From the NCBI RefSeq assembly GCF_001857945.1, contig NZ_CP017770.1, forward strand, positions 1,612,001 to 1,676,000: a stretch of DNA of 64,000 nt, read 5' to 3'. Made by a program: the position numbers and the translations under genes. Below are positions 1 through 8,964 of this stretch, in pieces (within the stretch, counting starts at the first letter, position 1; every line of letters starts with the position of its first letter). The DNA is from Paenibacillus crassostreae (lineage in GTDB: Bacteria > Bacillota > Bacilli > Paenibacillales > Paenibacillaceae). The notes under the pieces were generated by a model. That model saw only the letters and a program-made list of their open reading frames with translations. It searched no databases and was not told where the DNA came from.

Positions 1-64
1 GCCATTTGTAGATGGATCCCTCAGTAATTGATTCTCCCATTGCTGGAACAATAATGTTATTCAA
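1..64 (-). CDS. odhB: 2-oxoglutarate dehydrogenase E2 (dihydrolipoyl succinyltransferase), N-terminal fragment
   Basis: Only the first 21 codons lie in the window; the gene runs off the left edge. The reading begins at a TTG (62-64) preceded by a strong GAGGAGGT ribosome binding site seven bases away. The peptide LNNIIVPAMGESITEGSI is the typical start of a lipoyl domain of 2-oxo acid dehydrogenase E2 subunits. It follows odhA by 29 nt on the same strand, so the pair forms the usual odhAB operon of the TCA cycle. The branched-chain E2 has a similar N-terminus, but the E1 next door settles the assignment. Confidence 0.85.
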   Translation of the reverse strand, partial: MNNIIVPAMGESITEGSIYKW

Positions 65-93
65 ATCATCTACCTCCTCTATACAAATTAGGG

Positions 94-2949
94 TTAATTA
101 CTTTGGGACTGATTTAAGCGAAGTGCCAATGAAATAATCTGCTGTTGCTCAAATAAGTGAACTTTCTGATATCCACTAGCTGTACTAGAACGCTCAGGAC
201 GACCATTATAAGTAACCGGAATCTTCTCCTGAACAGTAGCCCGAATACGTGGTTCAATATAACGCCATGCTCCCATATTCTGCGGTTCCTCTTGTACCCA
301 TACAATTTCCTTGAGTATAGACAATCGGTCTATAACCTGCTTGATCTGCTCCTCAGGAAATGGATAAAGCTGCTCTACACGAATAATATGCAGCCATTCT
401 GGACGCTTCTCAGTTTCATTATCAAGAGCCTCTTCCAGTTCAACCGCAATCTTTCCGGTACAGAGAATTAGGCGCTCAACACGTTCTGGGTTTACCCCTA
501 ATCCACTTTGCTCCAATATTGGATGGAAAGTCCCGTTACTAAATTCTTGAGCGGGTGAAGCAACTCTAGCATTACGAATCAAACTCTTAGGGGACATAAT
601 GACCAGAGGTCGCGCTTCATCAGTCTCAGTCAAGGCAGCTTGACGACGTAGTAAATGGAAATATTGAGAAGAACTAGTCAGATTAGCAACTGTCCAGTTA
701 TCATCACCTGCTAATTGTAGAAAACGTTCAAGTCTAGCACTTGAATGTTCAGGACCTTGACCTTCATATCCATGTGGCAGTAACATAACTAAGCTTGAGC
801 GCTGTGTCCATTTAGAACGCCCCGCCGAAATGAACTGATCCATAATAACTTGAGCACAGTTAGAGAAATCTCCATATTGCGCTTCCCAAATCACCAGCGT
901 TTCTGGTGAAAATACATTGTATCCATACTCAAATCCCAATACCGATGCTTCGGACAACGGACTATTGTGAATCGCAAAAGATGCCTTCGCTTGTGGTAAC
1001 TCATGGATTGGGCAATACGTTGCACCTGATTCCGAATCATGTAATACAAGATTTCGATGAGCAAACGTCGCGCGTTCCACATCCTGCCCACTAATTCGAA
1101 TAGGTTTACCATCTGCTATTATTGTAGCAAATGATAATGTCTCAGCGAGTCCCCAATCTACTTTTTCCCCTTCAGCAAGAGAATTCGTACGACGTTCAAG
1201 TATCCGTTGCAATTTAGGATATACCTTGAACCCATCAGGACGCTTCAGTAGTCCCTCATTAATCTCCTTCAGCTGAGCTAAAGGTACTGCAGTACATACG
1301 TTCTCTATACCCTCTGGTACGAGTACAGCAATACTCTGTTGAGTAGCATTCCTTACATCATCTCGTTTCATTTGATCATAAGCTTCATTCAATCGATTTA
1401 GAACACTTTCCTTTAGTTGCTCTGCTTGTTCTTTCAGAACCAAGCCTGCTTTAGATAAATTAGAACTATAAATAGCACTTACACGTTCATGTTTTCTAAT
1501 TTTTTGATATATTAACGGTTGCGTTGTGTCTGGATCATCCGTTTCATTATGTCCATACCGACGATAACCGACAAGATCAATCAGGAAATCCTTTTTAAAG
1601 CGATCACGATAAGCACAAGCCATACGTACAGCCGCTATACAAGCTTCAGGATCATCAGCATTCACATGAACAATTGGAATCTCATATCCTTTAGCAAGAT
1701 CACTAGCATAATGAGTAGATCGTGAATCCTTACTCTCCGTTGTAAAGCCTAAATTATTATTTACGATGATATGGATTGTACCACCATTCTGATATCCTGG
1801 TAGTTTCGTAAAGTTCAGTGTTTCCGCCACAATTCCTTCTCCAGGAAAAGCTGCATCCCCATGAATCAGTATGGTTGATGCTTTATTCACATCTTGTAGT
1901 GGGTATCCAGGTTGCGTACGATCCTCCTGAGCTGCACGAGTAAACCCCTCTACAACTGGATTCACAAATTCTAAATGACTTGGATTATTGGCTAACGTAA
2001 TTCTAGCTTGTAAGTGATCTCCTTCTCTAAAAAGACGGTTAGCACCTAGGTGATATTTAACATCACCTGTCCAACCATAGTTAATACCCGTCGATCCTTC
2101 TGAAGGGAACAACTTTTTATTAGGAGAATGATGGAATTCTGAAAATATATTCTGATACGGTTTGCCTAACACATGTGCTAGTACGTTTAATCGTCCACGG
2201 TGTGCCATCCCCATCAAAATATGCTTCGATCCACTATCTGTTAAAGCAATTACCATTTCATCTAGCATAGGAACAAGGACATCATTTCCTTCGATAGAGA
2301 AACGTTTCTGCCCGACAAAGGTACGGTGAAGGAACTCTTCGAATTGTTCCACTTGAATTAGACGTCTTAAAAGGGCTGTCCGTTCTACTAATGTTAATGA
2401 ATTGGATGGTGATTCCGCATGACGGTTCAACCAAACACGTTCCTCTTCCTCATGAACATGACTAAACTCATAAGCAATAGTTCCTGTATATATTTCACGC
2501 AACTTCACAATAGCATCCCATCCATTAGGTACATTCTCAGGAGCATGATGCCAAATCAAGGATGATGGAAACGCTTTTAAATCCTCTTGTGACAAATTAT
2601 ACCTTTCTGGTTCCAATAAACTAGTATCTGAATCAGGTCGAATGCCAAGGGGATCAATATCAGCTGCTAGATGTCCATATGCGCGAATATTCCATACTAA
2701 TTTCCCAGCATCTACACCTTTCTTTAACAGGTTCCGATCCCATGAAATACGTTCAGAAGGCTTTTGAGGAATGCTTACTTCATCAGCCACTGTTGGCGGT
2801 GCTCCCCACAAGCTAAATAAATGTTGAAAGGTCTCATCAACAGATTTGGGGTTTCTAAGGAACAGATCATATTGTTCCTGCACATAACCGAGATTTGGAC
2901 CGTAATAAGTTTGCCAAGGATCACTTGAATGTTGCTTATTCATTATCAT
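94..2949 (-). CDS. odhA: 2-oxoglutarate dehydrogenase E1 component (thiamine diphosphate dependent)
   Basis: The 951-residue protein matches OdhA/SucA in length and motifs. It starts with the E1 leader (SDPWQTYYGPNLGYVQEQYD). The central part carries MGMAHRGRLNVLAHVLGKP and the thiamine-diphosphate/Mg loop IHGDAAFPGEG followed by VNNNLGFTT. The C-terminal transketolase-like half contains PHGYEGQGPEHSSARLERFL. It decarboxylates 2-oxoglutarate and transfers the succinyl group to the lipoyl arm of OdhB. The protein is cytosolic. A second in-frame ATG two codons in (2943) could be the true start; the ribosome binding site (GGGGGT) is only moderate for either. odhB follows 29 nt downstream. Confidence 0.96.
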   Translation of the reverse strand: MIMNKQHSSDPWQTYYGPNLGYVQEQYDLFLRNPKSVDETFQHLFSLWGAPPTVADEVSIPQKPSERISWDRNLLKKGVDAGKLVWNIRAYGHLAADIDPLGIRPDSDTSLLEPERYNLSQEDLKAFPSSLIWHHAPENVPNGWDAIVKLREIYTGTIAYEFSHVHEEEERVWLNRHAESPSNSLTLVERTALLRRLIQVEQFEEFLHRTFVGQKRFSIEGNDVLVPMLDEMVIALTDSGSKHILMGMAHRGRLNVLAHVLGKPYQNIFSEFHHSPNKKLFPSEGSTGINYGWTGDVKYHLGANRLFREGDHLQARITLANNPSHLEFVNPVVEGFTRAAQEDRTQPGYPLQDVNKASTILIHGDAAFPGEGIVAETLNFTKLPGYQNGGTIHIIVNNNLGFTTESKDSRSTHYASDLAKGYEIPIVHVNADDPEACIAAVRMACAYRDRFKKDFLIDLVGYRRYGHNETDDPDTTQPLIYQKIRKHERVSAIYSSNLSKAGLVLKEQAEQLKESVLNRLNEAYDQMKRDDVRNATQQSIAVLVPEGIENVCTAVPLAQLKEINEGLLKRPDGFKVYPKLQRILERRTNSLAEGEKVDWGLAETLSFATIIADGKPIRISGQDVERATFAHRNLVLHDSESGATYCPIHELPQAKASFAIHNSPLSEASVLGFEYGYNVFSPETLVIWEAQYGDFSNCAQVIMDQFISAGRSKWTQRSSLVMLLPHGYEGQGPEHSSARLERFLQLAGDDNWTVANLTSSSQYFHLLRRQAALTETDEARPLVIMSPKSLIRNARVASPAQEFSNGTFHPILEQSGLGVNPERVERLILCTGKIAVELEEALDNETEKRPEWLHIIRVEQLYPFPEEQIKQVIDRLSILKEIVWVQEEPQNMGAWRYIEPRIRATVQEKIPVTYNGRPERSSTASGYQKVHLFEQQQIISLALRLNQSQSN

Positions 2950-3210
2950 TGTCGGACGTACCCCCGTCTTGAATTATGATAGTTGCAAGGTGAAAGGTAA
3001 TACTTACAATCATTTCTGCTTTCATTATAGACCTTCCAACACGATAGCTGAAATAGCCTTTTCATATTGTTATGATCTAATAAACAGATGGATCAATATA
3101 TATGTTCAATGTCCTTTGTCACATTCTGTTCATATATTGATACTATTATCATATTACCCTCTAGCTACTTTGTCTAATACGATCTTTTTATAGATAATAA
3201 CAAAACAAAA
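2950..3210. other. intergenic region upstream of odhA
   Basis: AT-rich stretch between the GH43 operon terminator and the odhA start. It must hold the odhAB promoter for minus-strand transcription. No clear -35/-10 pair, operator or credible ORF was identified. Confidence 0.4.
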
Positions 3211-3259
3211 ATAAAAATAGAGTAGCAAACTTTTAACAGTTCACTATCTCTATTTTTAT
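3211..3259 (-). terminator. terminator of the GH43/sugar ABC operon
   Basis: Inverted repeat: ATAAAAATAGAGTAG (3211-3225) pairs with 3244-3259 with one bulged T. The AT-rich outer stem supplies the U-tract. It lies 39 nt past the GH43 stop, so it probably ends that minus-strand operon. Confidence 0.65.
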
Positions 3260-3297
3260 AGGATAAATGAGTCATATATTATCAAAAATACTGCCTT

Positions 3298-4284
3298 TTA
3301 TCGCTTCAGTATAGATAATATATTTTTATCATCAGCTAATGGTATCCCGAAATTCGGTGTCCCATCTGAATTCCAATGTAGTATTTGTGCCCGAGCATGG
3401 CGATTAGGATCGTATAAAGGATCTCCTACAATTTCTTTATAGTTACGGGCATGATAGACAATGATATCTTGCTTACCATCTGGAGAAACCGTAAAGCTAT
3501 TATGTCCAGGGCCATATTGCCCCGTTAGCTCATTCGTTTGAAAAACAGGTTGCTCCGATTTGACCCATGAAGCAGGATCTAGTAGATTAGCATCTTCATC
3601 TGCGGTAAGAAGACCCATACAATAATTATGATCCGTTGCACTAGCTGAATAGCTAATGAATATCTTACCATTCCTTTTCAGAACAGCTGCACCCTCATTT
3701 ACTTTGAAGCCGATAACTTCCCATGGATATTCAGGTGTACTGATCATCGCTTGTTCACCACATAGAGTCCAAGGATTACTCATCTCCGAAATATACAGAT
3801 TGGAATTACCAACGATATCTAAAGCTTTCTGAGCCCATACATAATAACGTTTACTCTTATGCTCAAAAGTCGTTGCGTCTAGTGCAAAACTCTCCCACTT
3901 AGTCCGAACCTGACCTTTCTCTTCCCATTTACCTTCTAGAGGGTTAGCAGAAACATTCTCTAGAACATACATACGATGATCGAATAATCCTTCTTTTGTC
4001 TCACTAGTATGAGCTGCGGCGAAATAAATGTACCATTTGCCATCAATATAATGAAGCTCTGGCGCCCATATATTAGCGCTTAATGGACCTGTTTCATGCT
4101 TACGCCAAACAACTACAGGATCTACCGCATCCAAATCTTGAAGCACCTTAGCTCGGCGGAGTTCAATTCTGTCGTACTCTGGTACCGATGCTGTAAAATA
4201 GTAATATTCATCCGTATGCCTATATACCCAAGGGTCGGCACGCTGTTCCACAATAGGATTATTTATATATCCACTCATATCCAT
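3298..4284 (-). CDS. glycoside hydrolase family 43 protein (arabinosidase/xylosidase-like)
   Basis: 328 residues forming one five-bladed beta-propeller GH43 domain. The expected catalytic triad is visible: Asp17 in RADPWV as the general base, Asp136 in FALDATTF as the pKa modulator, and Glu197 in KVNEGAAV as the general acid. There is no signal peptide, so the enzyme probably acts inside the cell on short arabino- or xylo-oligosaccharides. It is the last gene of an operon with a binding lipoprotein and two sugar permeases, which would import its substrate. The start has a good GAGAGGGAG site. A small 7-bp inverted repeat (4329-4350) lies in the gap after the permease. Exact specificity (alpha-L-arabinofuranosidase versus beta-xylosidase) cannot be decided by eye. 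Confidence 0.9.
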   Translation of the reverse strand: MDMSGYINNPIVEQRADPWVYRHTDEYYYFTASVPEYDRIELRRAKVLQDLDAVDPVVVWRKHETGPLSANIWAPELHYIDGKWYIYFAAAHTSETKEGLFDHRMYVLENVSANPLEGKWEEKGQVRTKWESFALDATTFEHKSKRYYVWAQKALDIVGNSNLYISEMSNPWTLCGEQAMISTPEYPWEVIGFKVNEGAAVLKRNGKIFISYSASATDHNYCMGLLTADEDANLLDPASWVKSEQPVFQTNELTGQYGPGHNSFTVSPDGKQDIIVYHARNYKEIVGDPLYDPNRHARAQILHWNSDGTPNFGIPLADDKNILSILKR

Positions 4285-4359
4285 GCTTACTTTTCTCCCT
4301 CTCTCTAAATCAATCTTGTAATGATTTCACAGTTACGTATGATTAACTGTCTCTCTCCC

Positions 4360-5268
4360 TTAACCTTTAATTCCTGAATTCAAATTAATAGATTGTACAA
4401 AATACTTCTGTGCAAATAAGAACAATACTAATGTTGGAATAATCGCTAGTACTGCCGATCCCATTAGCTGACCAATCATGCGGTAATTCCCATAAATATC
4501 TTGTAGTAGTAGCAATCCAGCTGTAACCGGCATTTTTTCCACATCGGTGTATACGATAACCGGCCATAGAAAGTCATTCCATGATCCAGTAAATGAAAAT
4601 AATGCACAAACGATCAATATCGGCTTAATTAACGGTACGATTACTGAAATATATATTCTATAATCACTAGCCCCATCAATACGGGCAGACTCATCTAATT
4701 CTTTAGGTAGACCTTTCATAAACTGTCTAACTAAAAATATGTTACCCATTCCAGCTAATCCAGGGATAATCATCGCCCAAGATGTATTAACCCAACCTAA
4801 CGCATCAATTATCTTGTAGGAAGGGATCAAGTTAACAACTCCTGGAAAGAAGGAAATACCTAGTAAAACAAAAAACAAAGTATCTCTTCCTTTAAAATTC
4901 ATGCGAGAATAACCATACCCAGTTACTGAAATAACAATAACCACTAGAATCGTATGCATTGTTGCAATAAAGATAGAATTCATTAACCAGCGTAAAATAG
5001 GTGCTGTAGATGTATTAGTTAAGATCGTTACATAGTTATCAAAGATCCACTTTTCAGGGAACAATCTAAAACCAGTGGAGACCACTTCCGTTTGCGATCT
5101 AAACGATGTTGTAATACCGTATATCACGGGAATAACGAAAATTGCGCACAGAACAATCAGAAATATATATGCGAAATATTTAGATATACTCTTGTCGGAA
5201 CCCTTCCCAATATGCTTAACACTTAAATTTGGATTATTATTCGATTTATGTACCACTTGGTTTGACAT
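4360..5268 (-). CDS. sugar ABC transporter permease, AraQ/MalG type
   Basis: 302 residues with a long hydrophilic N-terminus, about six membrane segments and the MalG-type cytoplasmic loop (LPKELDESARIDGASDYRIYISVIVPLIKPI, split here by its EAA motif) that docks the ATPase. This is the second permease of a CUT1 carbohydrate importer. It is preceded by the partner permease with a 45-nt gap and followed by the GH43 gene. No ATPase gene is present in the operon, so it probably shares an MsmX-type multitask ATPase encoded elsewhere, as known for Bacillus CUT1 systems. Confidence 0.93.
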   Translation of the reverse strand: MSNQVVHKSNNNPNLSVKHIGKGSDKSISKYFAYIFLIVLCAIFVIPVIYGITTSFRSQTEVVSTGFRLFPEKWIFDNYVTILTNTSTAPILRWLMNSIFIATMHTILVVIVISVTGYGYSRMNFKGRDTLFFVLLGISFFPGVVNLIPSYKIIDALGWVNTSWAMIIPGLAGMGNIFLVRQFMKGLPKELDESARIDGASDYRIYISVIVPLIKPILIVCALFSFTGSWNDFLWPVIVYTDVEKMPVTAGLLLLQDIYGNYRMIGQLMGSAVLAIIPTLVLFLFAQKYFVQSINLNSGIKG

Positions 5269-5313
5269 TTTGTTACACCTACCTTTTCCGTATCCAATAA
5301 ATTATCATTCAAA

Positions 5314-6192
5314 CTAAGAAGCATTTCGATTCATCACATAATATTGCAATGCTGAGATAATCAAAATAACTAATCCTAGTAAAACAGCCATTGCAGAGGC
5401 CATTCCAGCAATAGATTCTCCGTTACCAAAGGCTAATTGACGGATATACATCATCAATACATGGGTGCTTTGTTGAGGACCACCATCAGTCATCATTAAC
5501 GGTTGACCAAATACATTAAATGCGCCAGCAGTTGTCATGACAAATGTAAATATTAGTGGGAAACGAATAGAAGGTAAGGTAATACTAAAGAACTTGCGAA
5601 ACGCTCCAGCACCATCCATTTCCGCTGCTTCATACAAATCTTGAGCTACACCACTTATAGAAGCGCGATAGATAATCATATTTCCTCCAGCTCCACCCCA
5701 TACAGTGATCACAATAATGATAATCCATGCATAAGGCTGATGAGCTGCCCAAACTGTATCTGAACCTAATAAGTTACCTGTAATCCCCAACTGCTTATTA
5801 AATATTAAAGACCATATTAATGCAGCTGCAGATATGGATATTAGTCCTGGAATATAGATAATAGCTTGAATGAAATCTTTCATTTTCACTTTTTTATGCT
5901 CTAATGCAACAGCAACCATTAATGGGATCACTATTAATAGAGGAACACTAAGAACAACAAAGAATAATGTGTTTTGCAATCCATTAGTAAATTGAACATG
6001 GAAGGTTGATTCAGAATCAAAAAGGATTGTTCGATAGTTATCCAAACCAACCCATACTGGATCATTCATTAAGTTCCATTTCGTAAAGGATGCATAAATC
6101 CCATAAATCGTGGGTATTAAGATAAAGACAATAAATAACACAACATGTGGACCTACAAAGAAAACAGGTGCCAAATTTAGTTTCTTTTTCAT
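5314..6192 (-). CDS. sugar ABC transporter permease, AraP/MalF type
   Basis: 292 residues, six predicted membrane helices starting at about residue 8. The EAA loop is visible as LYEAAEMDGAGAFRKFFSITLP near residue 185-205. It pairs with the downstream AraQ-type permease to form the CUT1 channel for an oligosaccharide. An AAGGAG site lies 15 nt upstream of the ATG. An intercistronic stem-loop separates it from the binding-protein gene, which should make permease levels lower than binding-protein levels. Confidence 0.93.
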   Translation of the reverse strand: MKKKLNLAPVFFVGPHVVLFIVFILIPTIYGIYASFTKWNLMNDPVWVGLDNYRTILFDSESTFHVQFTNGLQNTLFFVVLSVPLLIVIPLMVAVALEHKKVKMKDFIQAIIYIPGLISISAAALIWSLIFNKQLGITGNLLGSDTVWAAHQPYAWIIIIVITVWGGAGGNMIIYRASISGVAQDLYEAAEMDGAGAFRKFFSITLPSIRFPLIFTFVMTTAGAFNVFGQPLMMTDGGPQQSTHVLMMYIRQLAFGNGESIAGMASAMAVLLGLVILIISALQYYVMNRNAS

Positions 6193-6210
6193 AGGCGTTC
6201 ATTTCTCCTT

Positions 6211-6253
6211 TTGTAAAAGTAATATGCTAGCTTATAGCACATTACTTTTACAA
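6211..6253 (-). other. strong intercistronic stem-loop between binding protein and permease genes
   Basis: A 13-bp perfect outer stem (6211-6223 with 6241-6253) plus a 5-bp inner stem (6225-6229 with 6235-6239) and a 5-nt loop. The AT-rich flanks could give partial termination. By analogy with malE-malF and msmE-type operons it probably protects the upstream binding-protein mRNA or attenuates the downstream genes. Confidence 0.75.
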
Positions 6254-6273
6254 TCTTTTCAGTTTCAATTCAC

Positions 6274-7509
6274 TTAATTTGCACTACTTGCTTCAGCTAC
6301 TTTATCATCAACAAATTTCTGCATCGTCTGCAATGTTTCATCAATATCCACGTTACCACGAACGATATCAGCACAGTACGTATCTACTGCTTCTGCTATA
6401 TATGGATAGTATTCATAGGTGTAAATATAAAGGGATTCAATTTCTTTTTCATTTGATGTAAAGAAAGATTGCATATAGTTTTGGTACTCAGGACTTTCAT
6501 TGACTTGTTTACTCGCAACAATTTGCCCTGCTTTAGCCCACTCCATTGAATTCTGACGAATAAATTCTAAGAAACTACCCACTCCAGCTTCTTTTTCATC
6601 AGTTCTTTTTTCGTTCTTCATCATTGTGAATAAGTGAGAAGATGATCTGTTCGTATATTTATCTGGCGTTGTAGAATAAATATTGGTTACACCGAAGTTC
6701 AATCCTTCAACTCCAGCATGTGCTGTAGAACTCCAAGTACCATCTGTAGAGAATAATACATTTTGAGACTGGAACATCAAGTATCCATCTTCACCAAATG
6801 GTGTCATTAACCCAGCATCAGCAATTTTCTTAACGCTTTCAAAAGCTTCTTTCATAACAGGTGTGTTTACAGCAGGTTTACCATCTTCCTGAATATCCCC
6901 ACCTAAGTTTTGTATTTGTGCTAAAATAACCCATCCAAGCAAGGCATCATTGACAACATAATCGCCTTCATCTAATTTACCTTGTAATGAAAGCATTTCA
7001 TCAATTGTAACAACATTATCATCTAAGAATGATTCCGCATTATATTTCTTAAGCAAATCTTTATTGTAATACATTGTATTGCTATGAATATCTAGAGGTA
7101 CAGTATATTGAGTTCCATCAATAGTACCTGTTGACCATGCTTGCGGTAAGTAATTTTCTGCTTTTAATTCTGGCTGTGCTCCTAATAGAGTTGTCATTTC
7201 TTCGAGTGCACCTTGTTTCACATAACCTGGAACACGGTCAGCATGGATGATTGCTAAATCTGGCACACCTTTACCTGAGTTCAATACGGTAGATAATTTT
7301 GTATACATATCAGAAGTGATTACGTGTTTTACTTTAATTTCAGGTTCTGTTGCATTATAATCTTTTACAATTTGATCCATGTAAGCTCCATCGTCACCTG
7401 TAAGTGGTGTCCAAAACGTAATTGTTTTTTCGTCTTTATTACCACAACCAGCCAAAATACCTGTTACTAGAAAAACAAGAACCAATGTAAAAACTAATCT
7501 TCTTTTCAA
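6274..7509 (-). CDS. extracellular sugar-binding lipoprotein of a CUT1 ABC importer
   Basis: 411 residues. The N-terminus is a lipoprotein signal (MKRRLVFTLVLVFLVTG followed by the lipobox ILAGC), so the mature protein starts at Cys22 and is membrane-anchored outside. The rest is a cluster-1 solute-binding fold with the typical opening KTITFWTPLTGDDGAYMDQ. It should bind an oligosaccharide and deliver it to the two permeases downstream. The start codon is TTG (7507-7509) with a GGGGGAG site six bases upstream. It is the first gene of the operon and is driven by a promoter overlapped by a cre site. Confidence 0.93.
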   Translation of the reverse strand: MKRRLVFTLVLVFLVTGILAGCGNKDEKTITFWTPLTGDDGAYMDQIVKDYNATEPEIKVKHVITSDMYTKLSTVLNSGKGVPDLAIIHADRVPGYVKQGALEEMTTLLGAQPELKAENYLPQAWSTGTIDGTQYTVPLDIHSNTMYYNKDLLKKYNAESFLDDNVVTIDEMLSLQGKLDEGDYVVNDALLGWVILAQIQNLGGDIQEDGKPAVNTPVMKEAFESVKKIADAGLMTPFGEDGYLMFQSQNVLFSTDGTWSSTAHAGVEGLNFGVTNIYSTTPDKYTNRSSSHLFTMMKNEKRTDEKEAGVGSFLEFIRQNSMEWAKAGQIVASKQVNESPEYQNYMQSFFTSNEKEIESLYIYTYEYYPYIAEAVDTYCADIVRGNVDIDETLQTMQKFVDDKVAEASSAN

Positions 7510-7585
7510 TGCTTTCTCCCCCTGTTAAGTTCTTTTAGAAAATGATTTCCAAAGATAAATCTTCATAAATAACTTTCTGAGGTTT

Positions 7586-7614
7586 AGTATACACACTTCT
7601 GAAAGCGCTGACAA
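7586..7614 (-). promoter_or_regulatory. sigma-A promoter of the sugar ABC/GH43 operon
   Basis: On the minus strand TTGTCA (7609-7614) is followed by 17 bases and then TATACT (7586-7591), a near-consensus vegetative promoter. It lies 77 nt upstream of the binding-protein start. It sits in a 306-nt divergent intergenic region (7510-7815) in which the regulator gene is read the other way. Confidence 0.8.
7600..7613. promoter_or_regulatory. CcpA-binding cre site
   Basis: TGAAAGCGCTGACA matches the cre consensus TGWAANCGNTNWCA at every position. It overlaps the -35 box and spacer of the operon promoter, so CcpA bound there should block RNA polymerase when preferred sugars are present. Confidence 0.85.
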
Positions 7615-7815
7615 TAACTTTTTTATAAACTTAATAATAAATATTTGATCTTAGTTAATATAAATGTTATCTTATAGTAGGTAATTTGATAATATATTTA
7701 CTTAAGTTATCATTAATGTTACTATATACAAATATTAATAATCCTTTTTGTTTAGTTAGCAATAATTAAATACCCTTATATAACAGTGATATCAATTCGA
7801 AAGAAGTGAATTAGG

Positions 7816-8718
7816 ATGCAATTGACAATAGACCAGTCCTCGCTCGTTGTTTACCAAGCATTAGCCAGTGAGGTTCGAATTAAAATCATCCAGTTACTCT
7901 CAAATAATAAAATGAACATCAAAGACTTAGCTAAGGAACTTGAGATTAGTAGCCCGATCGTAATTAAACATATTCAAAAATTAGAAGATGCAGGGATTAT
8001 TAAGACGGAAAAAATCCCAGGAAAATCGGGATACCAAAAAATTTCTATTTTAAAAGTAGATCATATTGAGATTAATTTTCCTAAAAAGATTTTCCATTCA
8101 TTCGCTTCCTATGAAACTTCAGTTCCAATCGGTCATTATACGGATTATGATTTAAAACCAACCTGCGGGCTGGCCACTGAGAAAGAATTTATTGGTAGAG
8201 TGGATGAGCCGAAGTACTTTATGGATCCCAAAAGAGTCGATGCAGAAATATTATGGTTTACTGAAGGATTCGTCCAATATAATATTGCTAACTTTTTAAA
8301 AAAAGAAGAAACATTGCAACAATTTGAAATCAGTTTAGAACTCTCATCAGAATTTCCATTCTCAAATGATGTATGGCCGTCTGACATCACCTTTTCGTTA
8401 AATGGGTTGGAATTAGGCACTTGGACAAGTCCTGGAGACTTTGCTGATACTAGAGGGAAATTCACCCCTGAATGGTGGCCACATAATATCAACCAATATG
8501 GATTACTCAAAACAATTAGAATTACAAACCATGGTACATACATTGATGGTGACCCATTGTCTCCCGTTTCGGTTGAGGATTTAGATGCAAGTTGTGATAG
8601 ATGGACTTTTAGAATTGAAGTGAAAGATGATGGGAAACATGTTGGAGGAGCAACGATTTTCGGAAAAAAATTCGGTAACCATGATCAAGACATTATGTTC
8701 AAGTTATATTATTTATAG
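7816..8718 (+). CDS. ArsR-type HTH regulator with large C-terminal domain (paralogue 1)
   Basis: 300 residues. Residues about 8-75 form a winged helix of the ArsR/HTH_20 type (ASEVRIKIIQLLSNNKMNIKDLAKELEISSP with recognition helix VIKHIQKLED). Residues about 105-300 form a domain I cannot name. It has conserved blocks GHYTDYDLKPTCGLAT, DEPKYFMDPKRVDAEI, WTSPGDFADTRGKFTP and FGNHDQDI, all repeated in the paralogue downstream. It is divergent from the sugar operon and is the likely regulator of it; the C-terminal domain may sense a sugar or its phosphate, which is inference. No metal-binding cysteine pair of classical ArsR sensors is seen. Confidence 0.85.
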   Translation: MQLTIDQSSLVVYQALASEVRIKIIQLLSNNKMNIKDLAKELEISSPIVIKHIQKLEDAGIIKTEKIPGKSGYQKISILKVDHIEINFPKKIFHSFASYETSVPIGHYTDYDLKPTCGLATEKEFIGRVDEPKYFMDPKRVDAEILWFTEGFVQYNIANFLKKEETLQQFEISLELSSEFPFSNDVWPSDITFSLNGLELGTWTSPGDFADTRGKFTPEWWPHNINQYGLLKTIRITNHGTYIDGDPLSPVSVEDLDASCDRWTFRIEVKDDGKHVGGATIFGKKFGNHDQDIMFKLYYL

Positions 8719-8747
8719 TTCGTTACAAAGTAAATACCACCTAAGCT

Positions 8748-8789
8748 AGGGAGTCCACATTAGTCATCGTATTGGCTAGAGGCACTCCC
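8748..8789 (+). terminator. possible weak terminator after first ArsR-type gene
   Basis: AGGGAGT (8748-8754) can pair with ACTCCC (8784-8789) across a long loop, followed by CTTTCCCATTTCT. The stem is short and the T-tract poor. Confidence 0.3.
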
Positions 8790-8886
8790 CTTTCCCATTT
8801 CTCTAATATAAAAATTCTATGAGATGCTCAATTAACATGCAGGAATTATTATATCTAAACCTGAATCATTTAAGTTATAATGGAAT

Positions 8887-8900
8887 ATAAAGCGCTTTCA
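8887..8900. promoter_or_regulatory. cre-like site upstream of second ArsR-type gene
   Basis: Read on the minus strand, TGAAAGCGCTTTAT matches 12 of 14 positions of the cre consensus. A TATAAT hexamer lies just before it (8876-8881), though no good -35 was found, so a site at or after the transcription start is plausible. This would put the second regulator under carbon control too. Confidence 0.5.
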
Positions 8901-8964
8901 ATATTAGCTTTCCATCTAGATCTTGCTTGATTATCAAGTCATACCTAGGAGATGATACATTTAT

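Noticed and set aside
8145..8543. Minus-strand ORF of 132 codons opposite the first ArsR-type gene
   Set aside because: Antisense shadow of a conserved coding frame, with no recognisable domain or ribosome binding site.
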